From Toxonevra muliebris (Eukaryota; Arthropoda; Insecta; Diptera; Pallopteridae), in assembly GCA_963691655.1 (NCBI GenBank), contig OY829327.1, positions 66,972,079 through 67,036,078 on the forward strand: DNA of 64,000 nucleotides, written 5' to 3'. Made by a program: the position numbers and the translations under genes. Numbering within the stretch: the stretch's first letter is position 1; the number at the start of each line of letters is the position of its first letter. Shown here one piece after another: positions 1-12,407 of this stretch. The notes beneath the pieces were generated by a model. The model was not told where the DNA came from. It searched no databases and worked only from the letters and a program-made list of their open reading frames with translations.

Positions 1-127
1 TTATCGTTTGCTAGCACGCTTGCTTATGCATTGAGTGAATGTTCATGTGACGGTCGTATTTTTGACAGCAAAACGCTCGTTTCTGAGCCCGTTTGCGATA
101 GTTTAGGCTAATTTGAATTAGAAGAAG
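1..127. other. unassigned left edge
   Basis: Nothing recognised here. The sequence lies upstream of the point where LINE endonuclease coding similarity begins (about 128) and could be either flanking DNA or unrecognised element sequence. Confidence 0.3.
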
Positions 128-1990
128 AATGAAGAATTTTTCAAATCTCTAGGGGCAAGGTTTCTAGTATGTGGGGACTATAATGCGAAACATGCACACT
201 GGGGTCTAGAACCATAAATTCCAAAGGAAGGGAGCTTTATAAAACAATATCTACAAATAACCTTACTCATATATGTACTGGCCAGCCTACTTACTGGCCG
301 ACTGACAAAAACAAAAAACCCGACGTAATAGATTTCTGTGTGATCAAAGGTGTTGCAACAAATCGTGTAGTATTGTCATCAAGTCTAGACGTACCATCAG
401 ACCATTCGCCTGTTATACTAACAATAAATACAGAAATAATGGAAAAAGAAGAATCCATCAAACTTCATAACAAAAGAGCAAATTGGCAAATATTTCGAAA
501 TCAGGTAGACGACAATATCTACCTGCATATCCCATTAAAAACTCCAACAGACATTGACATAGCAGTCGAAATGTTTAATAAAACCATACAGAATGCAGCA
601 TGGAAATCTACACCATCTCAAGAAGTTTCACACAAGAATTTCAAAACCCACTTTAACATTAAGCAAAAAATAAGAGAAAAGCGAAAGCTAAGGCGTATTT
701 GGCAAGTGTTTAGACATCCGGAAGACAAAAATAAACTTAATAGAGCTACAAAACTACTAAAACAGACATTGGTTGAACAAAAAAACAGCGAAGTACAAAA
801 ATATCTGAAAAACTTATCACCAACGGAAGCAAGTTTTTAAACCATTCGATCCTGCTCTATCAGCAGAAGAGGAATGTGAAATAGCACACTATCTCAATCT
901 ACCAACGCAAATTGATTTACCAATTGCCCCATTTCGGTTGAGTGAAGTAAAGTTCATAATTAACAAACAACTAAATGTAAGAAAAGCTCCGGGGTATGGT
1001 CTTATAATAGCTAAGATACTACAACAACTACCACAATCGGGATTGATATACCTAACACAACTATTTAATGCTGTGCTAAGATGTGGCTATTACCCACTGC
1101 AATGGAAAGTGGCTAATATCATACTTATCCCTAAGCCAGGAAAATCAGTACACGAAGTGACCTCTTACCGGCCAATAAGCCTATTACCTATAGTATCCAA
1201 AATGCTTGAAAAGCTACTCTTAACAAAACTCAAAGTTATACTAGAAGCAAAACACCTAATCCCTGACCATCAATTTGGTTTCAGAGCCAAACATGCAACA
1301 ATAGAGCAAGAGCAAAATATAAGAAGTTCGTTCGAAAAGAAAGAATATTGCGTAACAGCTTTCTTGGATGTCACGCAAGCCTTTGACAAAGTCTGGCATC
1401 CTGGACTACTCTGCAAACCAAAAAAGTCACTACCCCACCATTATTACGATGTCTTAAAATCGTATCTTACCTCGAGATACTTTATGATTAAATACAATGA
1501 GGACATCACCTCGCTCCACTCACTAAAATCAGGAGTTCTGCAAGGCAGTGTGCTTGGCCCAGTGTTATACACCCTTTTTACGGCTAACTTACCACTCAGC
1601 GCAGAAACGACAACAGCAACATTTGCAGATGATACTGTCATCATGGCGTCACATAATAACCCAGCAATCGCCTCGCAATACCTCCAAAGTAGCCTCAATC
1701 AGATTGAAATGTGGATGAAAACATGGAGGGTAAAGACTAATGCAATAAAATCAACCCAAGTAACCTTTATTCTGAAGAAAGACAGTTGCCCTCCAGTTTC
1801 TTTATATAACAAAAACCTTCTACAAGCTGAAGAAGCAAAATATCTGGGTTTGCACCTTGACAGGCAACTTACTTGGAAGAGCAAACAATTAGGCCTCAAA
1901 CTATCAAGAATGTACTGGCTTGTGGGCCCCAAGAGCAAACTCTTAGTGTGCAAATCCATCTGGGTATATGGAATACAGCTTTATTATAAT
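128..1990 (+). pseudogene. Jockey-clade LINE ORF2 relic (endonuclease + reverse transcriptase), truncated at both ends
   Basis: Three reading-frame blocks carry successive parts of one non-LTR retrotransposon pol. About 140-206 encodes the endonuclease motif VCGDYNAKH. After a frameshift near 206-212, a block open to 840 carries the endonuclease end motif SDHSPV (near 389-409) and the linker. After a further one-base shift near 832, frame 2 (open to 1993) encodes the RT core: IPKPGK, YRPISLLP, AFLDVTQAFDKVWH, GVLQGSVLGP and the catalytic FADDT box (1622-1636). A family member would encode an N-terminal endonuclease and a longer C-terminus after YGIQL, and both are missing, so the copy is dead. 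The order and motifs fit Jockey-type elements with no RNase H domain. The exact ends are uncertain: the 5' limit is where similarity begins, and the 3' limit is where reading breaks at about 1986. Confidence 0.85.
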
Positions 1991-1993
1991 TAA

Positions 1994-3084
1994 TCTGTTA
2001 GAAATGGGCAAACTTTAGGCCCGCGTAAAAAGAAAATTAGACGTAAACTTTTAAAACGCCGAGACACGTTTTTTTCTCGCGTTCTATCAGAATTCACTTT
2101 CAGAACCTTGTTATATTTTTGTGTGTTGAACAGTGTTATCGGATTAAATCCGAAATTTTAGAAGGCAAAATGTTATTTTTTAATAAATTTTTTTTTAATT
2201 TTCAAATCGTCGTTTTCCACTAAGCATTATTTTCTGCTGTTTGGTAGGATCCATCAAATACGTCATTGTATTCACTTGCGGATCCAGAATGGGGATTTTA
2301 AAATAAAAACCAATGTTTTTCGTCACGCCTCATTCAATTTTCTTCAAAAGTGGTGTCAGTCAAGGTGGAACTTGTGTCTGCCTGTACAACGGTAATATAA
2401 ATCTGATTCTTTTTTAAATACTGATTTTTTGAAATCTCAAAATCAGTACGAAAATGTACTAATTTTTGTATTTCGTGTTGACTTTTTTTGTACTCAAAAT
2501 CAGTACGAAAATGTACTGATTTTTGTACTGATTTGGTACTGATTTTTTCTAATTAATATCCAAAGAATTTTTGTGCTTAACCTTAATAGTCTTAAAATCG
2601 TTTTTGCAGACAATTTCACCCTGTTTGTTTCTTTTTCTGATTGTAGACAAAATAAAATACATTCGCGTTGCTGCTATCGAGAGGAAAAAAGCAATATTTG
2701 CTTGAAGAAAAGTCGGTTAACGTAAGTTTTTAATGCGTGAACGGAATTTGTTATTAAGTAAAGTTGATTATGGTCCCCAGCTCTCACAATCTTCTAAATA
2801 TGGAAACGTAATCAACAATTTCAGGACGTTTATATCACTATATTACATTGAAATTCCTACGTAACCAAAGCATGAAAACTGAACTGATTTGTACTGATTT
2901 TCGCTGATTTCGAAAGTCTAATGTATAGATTTCGCGGTTCAAAAATTTGGCGACCCTAGTTGAGGGAGAAAAGTGTTTGTCGTCTCCGGGCTTTATATGC
3001 AATGAATTTAGGTCAAGATTAAAGGACGTAACCTTAAATGCTTTAATTTTTTGCGATTATATTTGGATTACAATAAAATGTAAT
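1994..3084. other. non-coding, AT-rich, with short GTACTGATTTT-like repeats
   Basis: No coding feature is supported. Between about 2410 and 2550, and again near 2890, the words AAAATCAGTAC and GTACTGATTTT recur in both orientations, giving a locally self-complementary patch. The rest is unremarkable AT-rich DNA. Confidence 0.4.
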
Positions 3085-3400
3085 AATAAACTTAAAAATA
3101 TAAGTTTTAAAATAAAAGTTATAAGCAAAAAATAAAAGTTGATCATAATTCTTATAGCTTAACTTCAAAATATAAGTTGTGAAATAAGAGTTATGGACAA
3201 CTTAAAAAAATAAAAGTTCCACATGACTCTTATCGGGTAACTTAAAAATATAAGTTTTGAAATTAAAGTTATGAGCAACTTAATAAAATAAAGTTGCTCA
3301 TAATTCTTTTAGGGTAACATAAATATATGTAGGTTGTGAAGAAAAAGTTATGAACAACTTAAAAAAACAAGAATTGACAATAATTCATATTTTTCGACTT
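3085..3400. repeat. minisatellite-like tandem repeat, about 4 units of ~77 bp
   Basis: Units begin near TAACTTAAAAATATAAG and share the internal words AAAGTTATGAGCAACTT and TCATAATTCTTTTAGGG. Units start at about 3085, 3158, 3236 and 3315. The copies have diverged but are clearly in head-to-tail register. No coding potential. Confidence 0.7.
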
Positions 3401-4379
3401 TTTTATCAAAAAGTTATAATAGTTAAGTGCCTGATATACAAGCCCTAACCACTATTAATACGTACAGCTAAATTTTTTCAAGGCTCAACTTTGAATACAA
3501 TTTTATAATTATAAAACTCTTTTTCTTTTATCTGAAACCTTATTGAATAATTAATTAATTGTAAAAAGTAAAAGAATTAATTTTAAAAAATAAACAAAAT
3601 TGTTGTACTTTACTCATTATATTACAAAATAAAGATTGACCACTATTAGTACATACACTAGAAAAAATCAGAAATGAGAAACAGCGCAAACAAAAGAACA
3701 AGCGGAATAGCATTTTGCTGTTAGTAAGGGACTAAAAAAATATTAATATGACATTCTGTGAAATATTTACCACTTAAGTTACTTCATGATGGCGAAAAGC
3801 CTACCTGCGCAGATATTCGGAAGTTAATAATTGATAGAATAAAAAAAATTTAAAAAGGTTAGAAAGATCGGCAGTACAATCTGTAGTAAAAGAAATTCAA
3901 AAAAGTTACTCAGCGTCAAGCAATGCTGTCAACTGTGGAAGAGTATTCAACTTGACCGAACATGATTTGATGGTACTGCCTGCAATTGCAGAAACAAAAC
4001 GAATGAAGCACCGGATGAAACGCAGCATCATCAGAGTGGTTAAAAGCAACAGGAGAATTAGTAGGACATGAGCGGAAAAGGAAAAATTTTAAAAATTGGT
4101 TATGGGCTTTATAAGAAGTATAATTTTTTTTTTTAATTTTGTGGGTCAAGGAAAAACCACTATTAACGGATAAACAAAAAAAAAAAAATACGGCTTGCTT
4201 GGATAAAGAATAAACATTCCTGGATATAAAGACAATGGAACTGAATTATATTCAGTAATAAATTAAAATTTAGTACCTGAATTGGCGATGTTCGAAAGAG
4301 AGTGATTCGCAAAAAGCACATGCTATCTAGATGGTTAAGTTTCCTGCCAGCAATATGGAGATGAATGCAAATGCAGTTT

Positions 4380-4773
4380 CTTGACGATACCACAAAAGTT
4401 ACAGACTATGTACCCATTCTGGAACATAACCTCATTCCATGCGTGAATAAATTGAACACTCATAGAGAATTTATCTTTCAGCAGAATGATGTACCGCCTC
4501 ATACCGCTAAATTCACACAAAATTGGTTAAGTTCGTATTAAACAAGTGACATTGACCATTTTCAAGTCTTGGTTTCAAGTTATTGAAGGTGTTTGCGCAG
4601 TTATGAAGAAACGTCTGGTAATTGATCCGCAAAGGACTGTTGTGGAATTAAAAGTCAAAATCAAAGAAAATTGGGAATCCATAAAACGCAGTGAACACCA
4701 AATTCTGGTTAATAGTATGTCAAACCGAATTGAAGCAATAATAACCGCAAGAGGAGATGCAAAAGAATATTAA
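4380..4773 (+). pseudogene. Tc1-like transposase C-terminal relic
   Basis: Near 4479 the frame reads QQNDVPPHTA, the degenerate form of the QxDNxPxHxA box that carries the second catalytic aspartate in Tc1-family transposases. After a frame change, 4546-4773 reads IEGVCAVMKKRL followed by a helical tail ending in a stop. That is the third catalytic region (normally NPIEnlWxxLKxxv) and the C-terminus. Stops and frameshifts upstream break the DNA-binding half, so no active enzyme can be made. Confidence 0.75.
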
Positions 4774-4830
4774 TTTTAATTGTTATTCACTATACGTATT
4801 CAGTGAATAACAATCGTTATTTCTTAGTTT
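4774..4830. repeat. short perfect inverted repeat
   Basis: TTGTTATTCACT and AGTGAATAACAA face each other across about 10 bases just after the transposase stop, forming a small palindrome within the Tc1-like element. Confidence 0.6.
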
Positions 4831-5272
4831 TGTGAGTATCCTGCAATAAAGTAAAAAAATTTCGTTCGTTGTTTAAGTTAAATATTTTTGCTTTTTATAT
4901 TTAATGAATTATAATTATTCAATAAGCTTTCAAAAAAATATAATATTTTTAAAAGAAATCAAATTTTATAATCCTAAAATCGCGTTCAAAGTTGAAATTT
5001 AGAAACAGATTCAGCTGTACGTATTAATAGTGGTTAGGGCTTGCAAACATTTGTTTGAACTGATGTGTGTGTGTTTTTATAATATAAGTAGGTATAGTAT
5101 AAGTAGGTAATTTATAATATAGTAGGTATACTTATATTAAATATTAGAGAAAATACAATAAAGCTAAAATAAATAAAAAACAGAAAAATAGAAAAATTGT
5201 TCATCATATATAGTAATAACACTAAAAAATTTTTTGAATGTTGATAATTAATTAAGGTACACTGAACACGAT

Positions 5273-5411
5273 GCCGTTCACATATTACGAACGCGCGAGG
5301 TGGCAGAGAAATCATCATTATAGAAGAAAAACTGGCTGTTACGATGTGTTACGACCAGGGGGGGACGGGTCAAAATTGGTAAAAAATTGCGTTACGTAAT
5401 ATGTGAACCGC
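5273..5411. mobile_element. 139-bp palindromic MITE
   Basis: The left end GCCGTTCACATATTACGAAC and the right end GTTACGTAATATGTGAACCGC are inverted copies over about 22 bp with few mismatches. No ORF. Size and structure fit a miniature inverted-repeat element; the superfamily was not determined. Confidence 0.65.
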
Positions 5412-6543
5412 CATTCAGCAAATTTTTAAGAAGACCAGTAGATGTGAAGGATGATTTAATATAATTCGGATACACTACATACGATTTTGTATTCAGTTTT
5501 CCTTTAATAGCGTTCAAAGCTCAATTTAACACACTTAAAAGAAAACGAAAATTTCATATTGTATTTGTACCCACAATTACCTTCTGTATTTCAGATGGTT
5601 TTGCCAGATGATTCTAGATCTGACCCTATTATTAGGTAGTAGAATAGAGGATATCCAACAAAAATTTTTGGACCGCAGTTGTATGGTCTTCAGCTTAAAT
5701 CTGAAAATTGATCCTATTCTTTTTATAAGCCCTAAGTGAATAAAATGGGGCAGACAAGTGTTGTTGACTGCTCAGTAGGAGTAGAAAAACCCTTCCACCA
5801 TGGTGGACTTAAGATTTATCTAATCTCAGAGAAAAACCAGAAAATTGTTTAAGATAAGAGATAACAATTGGCAACCATATAAGAATAGCTTAAAAACTTA
5901 ACTTCTGCAAGACTATGTAACGTTCTTAAAAAAGTGGACGGTATATGGACGGAAGCAAAATGGTTGCTTAACAACTGTTAAACTAATTGACTACTCTCTT
6001 CGCTATCAGTAGACCTTTTCATTAATAGATAACACTACAAAAAATTCCAAGTTCCTGTAATTTTGGGTGATTCGAAAAAGCCTTACTCTAAATAAATGTT
6101 TGACTTCTTGAAATCAACAATACTAGTTCCAACGAAAATAATAACTTCATAGAAAATCGGTCCACCAGTGTTAGCTCAACCATTCCCGATTGAACGTAAC
6201 AAAAAAAAACAAATTTCGGCCTGATCATTTCAGATTTGCTTCAAACTTTGTCCATGGTTTTATTTTAGACCAAACCCAACAAAAAGGTATAAAAAAAAAA
6301 TTTCGGTAAGGTTTTCACCGCAGTTACCAGAGCGAACCAAATCTCCGAAATTAACTGTATCGATTTACAGAATAACTCATAACTCAGTCATTATTCTACC
6401 GACATGCATGAATAAGGTACCGTTGGAAAGGTAATAAATATAAATATAATTTAATTTTGTTAAAATTAATTATTTTTTAAATTAATTCATTAAAATTTAA
6501 TTTTAAAAATTCGTGTCATAGTCCCAAAAATTCGAATTTAAGA
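5412..6543. other. no recognised feature
   Basis: Both strands were read and no sustained coding similarity, TIR pair or tandem array was found. The sequence is AT-rich with homopolymer runs. Confidence 0.4.
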
Positions 6544-6892
6544 AGACTAAATTACCTTTTTTTTTGCTTTTTATTCGAAGTGGTGACTCACATTGTTTAG
6601 GAGATATGAGTTTTTTAATATTTTAACAGATTTAGATTAATTTATTGAAATGTCTGCAGGATATTTCCCTACTGGCGTCTTACCAGAACATTCAGGGCAT
6701 AAATTTAAGCGGCACTTTTCAGTATTGATTAACAATTTGTATCATTCCTAATTAAGCCAAAACAAAATTACGTTTCAAAAATAAACACGATATTAATTTC
6801 TAATTTTATGCTGTGTTAAAATATTAAAATACTCATATCTCCTGAACTATCACCACCTCGAATAAAAAGCCAAAGAACAGGTAATTTAGTCT
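6544..6892. mobile_element. 349-bp foldback (long inverted repeat) element
   Basis: The left arm (6544-6637) and right arm (about 6810-6892) are inverted, moderately diverged copies. Shared words include AGACTAAATTACC, GCTTTTTATTCGA, GGTGGTGA and GGAGATATGAGT. The middle is non-coding. Confidence 0.65.
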
Positions 6893-7954
6893 GATTTCCA
6901 CTCTCCCCTGTTTCATTTTAGAAGAGATTACTATCATACTTGATCGCTACCGCCCATGTCAGAGTACTACGTTCGACTATAGGACTCATTAAGTTGCAAA
7001 GCACTCGTGCAATAAGAAGCAAGTAAGAATTGCCAAACTTTTTCTAGACTGCCTATATTTTAGTTATTTTTCCAGCCAAGTTCAAGGCAAAGATACTTAC
7101 TCATTTTGTTCTACATGTACTAATGGAATTTCCTTAAGTGCATTTGGGTCTAAAGTGAAAAAACCTAGACGGTGCTGCTGACCGACATTATTAAAGCATC
7201 ATCAACAATATGTGCAATGTATACATATGTATATGATACATATAGTAGAGAGTTTGGAAAACACTTAAATAACGTAGCTATTCCGATATTTTTATGTATT
7301 TGGGGGAAAAAACTTTGAATAAAATTAAGGAAACGGGAGGAATTATACAAAATGTCATCAAAGTTTCTTTTTCTCTGATAAACTGAATCGTTATCAGCTA
7401 CAAACTTTCAAATAAAAAAAAAACAGAAAAATAAATTATCTCGTTTTCCGCCCAAAACTGAAAAAACTCTTTGCTAAATATCAACGACAATAATTGAAAT
7501 AAATCGTTTGACAAATGATTTTCACAAACAAAGATATACACAACGATGAAGGGCGAATAAAAGCAGAAAGCAATGAACAAAAGGGCCAAAGAAAAGGAAG
7601 AAAAATGTAAAGACAGAAAAGAAGCTTATCACAGGCAATACACATTTCCTTAATGCTCGTACTCCCACTCACATTTGCAATCACTTAATTCAACTGACCT
7701 CAGCCAAAAAAATTACGATAGCACAATTCCATACACTCTTATATGCGATACATTAAACTTTGAGAAAGTAGTTCTTGTAGAAATTCACGATTTTTCCAGC
7801 ACCGAAATTGGTCCTGTGTTGGTATAAAATAATAATATTAATTGAAATAATATAAACAAAGTCATTATATATAGCTATGAAATTCTACTATCTATAACCT
7901 AAGCATTTTTATCTTTAAGATTAAGGCATAGATATTAAATAAAGCAAATTGTGT
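6893..7954. other. no recognised feature
   Basis: AT-rich, with short ORFs only. Nothing in these 1.06 kb could be tied to a gene or element family. Confidence 0.4.
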
Positions 7955-7962
7955 GGTCGACC

Positions 7963-8936
7963 CACTGTTGCCAGATCTAGAGGTTTCCCGCTAAAACTAA
8001 AGGTTTTTTGAAGCCACTAGGGAATTTTTGAGGTCTTTTATTTTCCTAATAAAATCTAAAGGTTTCTAGAGGGTTTTTAACTAATTTAAATCTACTATTT
8101 ATATTTTTCTTTTCTAACTTTTAATAAAAAAAAATCATACGTGAATTTTCTATGTCACAGATAATGTGTTTTTTGAAGTTCATGAGCAACACATTATTCG
8201 TGACAGTTTTTACACAATGGCAATTATCATTCACCTGGCAACGCTAATCCCTAGTTGACGTTTATTTTTCTTTAATTTTCGCTTTTCTACAAAAGTTTTT
8301 GTTCGCTCACTTTAAACCGCTAAAAGTTCTTAAGATAATGTGACATGCCCAGTATCTAACGCCTCGATTGAGAGGCTTTTTTCTCAAATGAGTTGTGACA
8401 AATCCAAAATACGAAGTAAGATTATTAATTTTTACAACTGAGAACATTCTGTTTGTCCGCCATTGCCTAAAAAATGTCCGGATGGAAAGATGCATCACAT
8501 TCTATCCCACTCAGAGGATGTTGCAGTTGCTTAAATTTGACGTTATTTACACAACTTATGAAGAAGTGGATCTCCAAGAAATTTTTGATGATAATTAATT
8601 TTTTATGAATTCGGACTTTTGACTTCCCTTATTGAATATAATGATTATGTTTAGTGGGGTAATCCAAGGAATCCCTACTTCTCCAAATTAACGACCAGTA
8701 CAACGTTTATATTACGCACAATGTGCCTCATCAATATCAAAAATAAATTTTTATATTTTTAGTACATATTTTTAGTACATAAACATTGAATTTCATATGT
8801 GTGCGATATACATATAAATATTGCAAAAAAAAAATAAACTCTAAATCTACAGGTTTTTTTTTCTAAAAGTGGCAAAACTGACGGTTTTTTTTGGTACATT
8901 TAGAGGGGAAATAGGTTTCGCAATCTGGCAACAGTG
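7963..8936. mobile_element. 974-bp TIR DNA element with 8-bp target duplication GGTCGACC
   Basis: The ends are perfect 14-bp TIRs (CACTGTTGCCAGAT, 7963-7976, and its reverse complement, 8923-8936). Both are flanked by GGTCGACC (7955-7962 and 8937-8944). Eight-base duplications are typical of hAT and P superfamilies. Subterminal AAAGGTTTTTT / CTAGAGG-like words recur inside both ends. A short plus-strand ORF (8395-8598) has no family resemblance I can name, so the element appears non-autonomous. Because GGTCGACC is itself a palindrome, the TIR could instead be 22 bp with no duplication. Confidence 0.8.
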
Positions 8937-8944
8937 GGTCGACC

Positions 8945-11053
8945 GTTAACTGGAATCGTATTGGAACAGCGCTGGAAGGCGGTCGTATTCCATTAATGTT
9001 TTGCTAGTACTGGGTCTACTCTATAGGGATTTCTTACGACTTTATATTTTAATGCAGCAATTATAGAGAGGCTAGGAGACTTTGAAAATAATTTTCTCAC
9101 TTCATAGCTTGACCATCTGAAGTCTAAGTTTGTTTTTCGAACAGTTTTACCAAAGATTACCTGATATCTTTGGAAAATTTTAAATTATTTTGAATACCGA
9201 TGTATGTGTGAGTGTGGGATTACTCCGATTCGTACATGACCGAACCTAATACTCTGTACTTGTTTCGTTTCCATTTAGAATTTAGTTTGATTTTGTACAT
9301 ACATAGTACATAAGTATTTGTAACTTTTATCAAAAATTTCAACCACATGACTTTGGAACATTTTACGAGTTTCTAAGACAGTTTTGAATGTTTTGACAAA
9401 TGATTTTATTTATTTATATTCATTCTAAATTCTCCATATATTTCTTCAATATAACAATGGCGACCGTTTTGAGCTTATTGTTTTTTGTGTTGTGTTGCTA
9501 GAATTTTCAGCGACAAATCATCAACAACATTGATTTCTCATTGTTCTTTGTATTTCTTTTAGGGCGCAGTTTATTTAACAGTGCGTCAGTAATCAGGGTT
9601 CAGTTTTTGTTGGTGTTTTTGATTTGCACATAGATTCTGGCCATTAGATGATCCTTGATGTTTTTAACATGTTTTTTTTTTGCAGTTTGAACTAAAAAAT
9701 AAGTTGCCTTTAAATACAGAATAATAAATGATTATAAATGTGCATTTATGATGTAAATCGATGTAAGTCGATGTTTTTATTATTTGCGACATGTACGTCT
9801 TAACCTGGCAGAGTGTGATGTGGTATGACATACCCCTGGGCCTTTATGTTAAAAAAAAATTCTTCTTTTTTTATTTTCATTATATTTTGCATGACATACC
9901 CCACCGCACCTCCAACGTATCTTTTTTCCACTACATTTCTGCCGGGTTTATTCACTTTTTCTTTATACTTTCTACTCAGTATTGTAAGTTTTTTTCAAAT
10001 GCTTCCATAAATATAACTCTAAAAATATATTTATGATAATTTTAAATATTTACCTAAAATTTTTGACTCAAGGGCAGATATAATTTTCATTTTCAATTTG
10101 CTTTTCACTCAGTACGAACAAATTCTGTGATTCCACATTTTCGTATGCCATATGAAACAAATCCTGCGAAACACCAAATGCTAATATAAATCTGGGTTAA
10201 ATCCATGTTGTATAATAAATTCTTATCGCGCTGTGTCCCTTGTCGTTTAAGCTTTAACGCCTCGTTGAGTTTGTAAAATGCTGAGGTATTTCACGTGCTT
10301 TCCATACATGCAGAATATATAATACAAAAATATATTTATATTTGTAGAGGCATCATAGCATGTTGGATAGAATTTTGAAAGTAGCAAAACTTTAACTAAA
10401 TTTAATGAACTACAAAAAATTAATTATTTATTGTTTAATTAAATAAGCATATTTATTTACTTATTTGTTATGCATTGGTTTGAGTATAGAAAGTTTAACA
10501 CTCAACCCTTTCCCCCTTCATGTAATAAAAAAAACATAAATTACCAAAAAAAAATTTTAGTAAAAAAAAAACGTCTACGTAACGTACGTAGTGTACGTAT
10601 GCATTATCGAGCCTTGTGCCTTCTCGACTTTCAGCAGTTGTAGCAGCGTTATACCTCATTTAGACACAAAAAATCGAAAAAAAGTAAATTTGTCGTGACC
10701 GCAAAAACCTCATTATACCTGCTTTGTACCTCAATTGGATGGAAAAAGATACTCAGTGGCGTCCCTTAGCGGTAGCCATAGGAAAAAATAAATATCAAAA
10801 ATGGATTTCTCGACCCCAATAATCCCCAGATATCTACTTTGTACCTCGTTTCCTGTAACTCATCAAAAATATCTGCACTTGTTAAATTACAATCTTCTCA
10901 ATGTCATATCTCAAAAAATTACCATTTATGGTCAAACCAAATGCCATTAAGTGTTCAGGGGCACGCCCACTTTCGTTTTTTTTGGAGTTGCTCTGGGGCA
11001 AGATCTAACCTCTCAAAATGTTCCACAGTGTTATTAACCGTGTGCCTGTACCT
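8945..11053. other. no recognised gene; AT-rich
   Basis: Short open frames between 9791 and 11075 are not supported by motifs or by splice context. Near 10570-10600 there is a small alternating patch of CTACGTAACGTACG-type words. Confidence 0.4.
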
Positions 11054-11068
11054 TAACCAAATAATGTT

Positions 11069-11363
11069 AGGTTAGGTTGGAGTGGCTGTCGAGAGACACA
11101 CTTAGGCCTGAACGACCCATTGTGATGGACCTACAGTTTAAAGCCGATTCCGAACGGCGGTGTGGCAATTTTTTATCGGCTTGGTGGTTTTGCCATTACC
11201 AACCAATGTGTGTACTTGTACACTTTATTATATGTAATTCTCATACACTTCATACTGATAGTGAATATAAGAAAGTTATGAAAATTAATCGCCAGAAGAA
11301 GACGGGAATCGAACCTCCCAGATGAAAGTCTAGTGCACTATCCACTAGGCTATCGAGGTCGCC
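11069..11363 (-). mobile_element. tRNA-derived SINE with 15-bp target-site duplications
   Basis: On the minus strand the insert begins GCGACCTCGATAGCC and shows an A box-like segment (TAGCCTAGTGGATAG) and a clean B box (GGTTCGATTCCC), spaced as in tRNA genes. The acceptor and T stems do not close, so this is a SINE head, not a tRNA gene. The 3' end is CCAACCTAACCT, i.e. the plus-strand AGGTTAGGTTGG word, in place of poly(A). TAACCAAATAATGTT flanks the insert on both sides (11054-11068 and 11364-11378), a perfect 15-bp duplication. No protein is encoded. Confidence 0.88.
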
Positions 11364-11378
11364 TAACCAAATAATGTT

Positions 11379-12321
11379 GCAAGTGATATTCTGAATTATG
11401 TAGCTGAAGCATGCTTTTTTCTTTATTACAGCATAACTAATTGAAATAAACTTTTAGAATTAAAACAAATTTTGTTTAAATATTTAAAAGATAACATAGT
11501 GCAACAGTAAATTTCAAATGGCGAATAGATAACTTTTTAACCCGGCGTCAATCAACATACTTTTTGATAGTTTTTTAGGAGACTATGAAAATTAAATCTA
11601 GAGGTTAATTTTCAAAGTCATGACTTAAGCTCATGTTAATTTCGTTATTTGAAGTTATATTTAAACAGGCTTAAAGAACAAATGTAGTCATCACAACAAT
11701 AATGTATATGAGACGGGCAAATCAGTTTTGTTACACCGCACATTTGGAAAAATATAGGCGAAACCCTCGCATCCCTTATTTAAAGCTCTATCTATGGCCA
11801 TGTTCATTGGGATTCTTCCAAGCATCGGCTGGTATTATTTTTTTTTTAATTTGCAACATCAGACGCTAATACCCTACGTTCGGAAGTTCAGACTAATTGA
11901 TAATTTCACAGCCCGAAAAAAAATCGAAATAGCAAAATTTTGACAATTGGCTCCTATAAAGCATCGAAAATAAAGTTACACGTATATCAGTGTTTTTAAT
12001 ATTTGTGTATAATAAATAATAAATTTGAGTAAAATATATGCCTTGGAATAAAATTTAAATCTGCTGTAACTTATTATTTTATATACACAAATTCATAGTA
12101 AATACCTACAATTTTACGAGGAATATTTTCGTCAAAATATTTTAACCCATTATTTACTCTTTCATGGGTCCTTTTAAGTCTTTTCTTAACCCTACAACGG
12201 TTATTGGCGGCCTCGGTGCAGCTATCCTTTAAAATCAAAATACGCTAACGTCGAAAGTTTTGTTTTTTACTTTTGAATTCCCGACTCTCTTGTATTCTTG
12301 AAAAGATTTAGAGCCGTTTTC
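11379..12321. other. no recognised feature
   Basis: AT-rich non-coding sequence; nothing supported on either strand. Confidence 0.4.
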
Positions 12322-12407
12322 TCAATGTCCGCTTAAGCACAAATCAGAACTAACTACTACTACTAACCGTCAGTTAAAGTTCCGATTAGTGCTTAACCGG
12401 ACATTGA
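12322..12407. mobile_element. 86-bp palindromic miniature element
   Basis: TCAATGTCCGCTTAAGCAC at the left and GTGCTTAACCGGACATTGA at the right are inverted copies, extending to about 30 bp per arm (then AATCAGAACT versus its counterpart). Likely a tiny MITE or hairpin. Confidence 0.6.

Larger units (their letters stand above)
3439..5043 (+). mobile_element. decayed Tc1-like DNA transposon with 31-bp TIRs
   Basis: The left end (3439-3469, CAAGCCCTAACCACTATTAA...) and the right end (5013-5043) are inverted copies over 31 bp. Similarity continues imperfectly about 70 bp inward (AACTTTGAA... then AATTATAAAA on both sides). Between them lies a plus-strand transposase relic. Size (1.6 kb), TIR placement and transposase type all fit a Tc1/mariner-superfamily element. 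A TA precedes the left end; the right flank does not preserve it. Confidence 0.8.

Noticed and set aside
11290..11363. True tRNA gene on the minus strand
   Set aside because: A and B boxes are good, but the acceptor and T stems mismatch and the sequence is part of a TSD-flanked 295-bp insert, so it is a SINE head.
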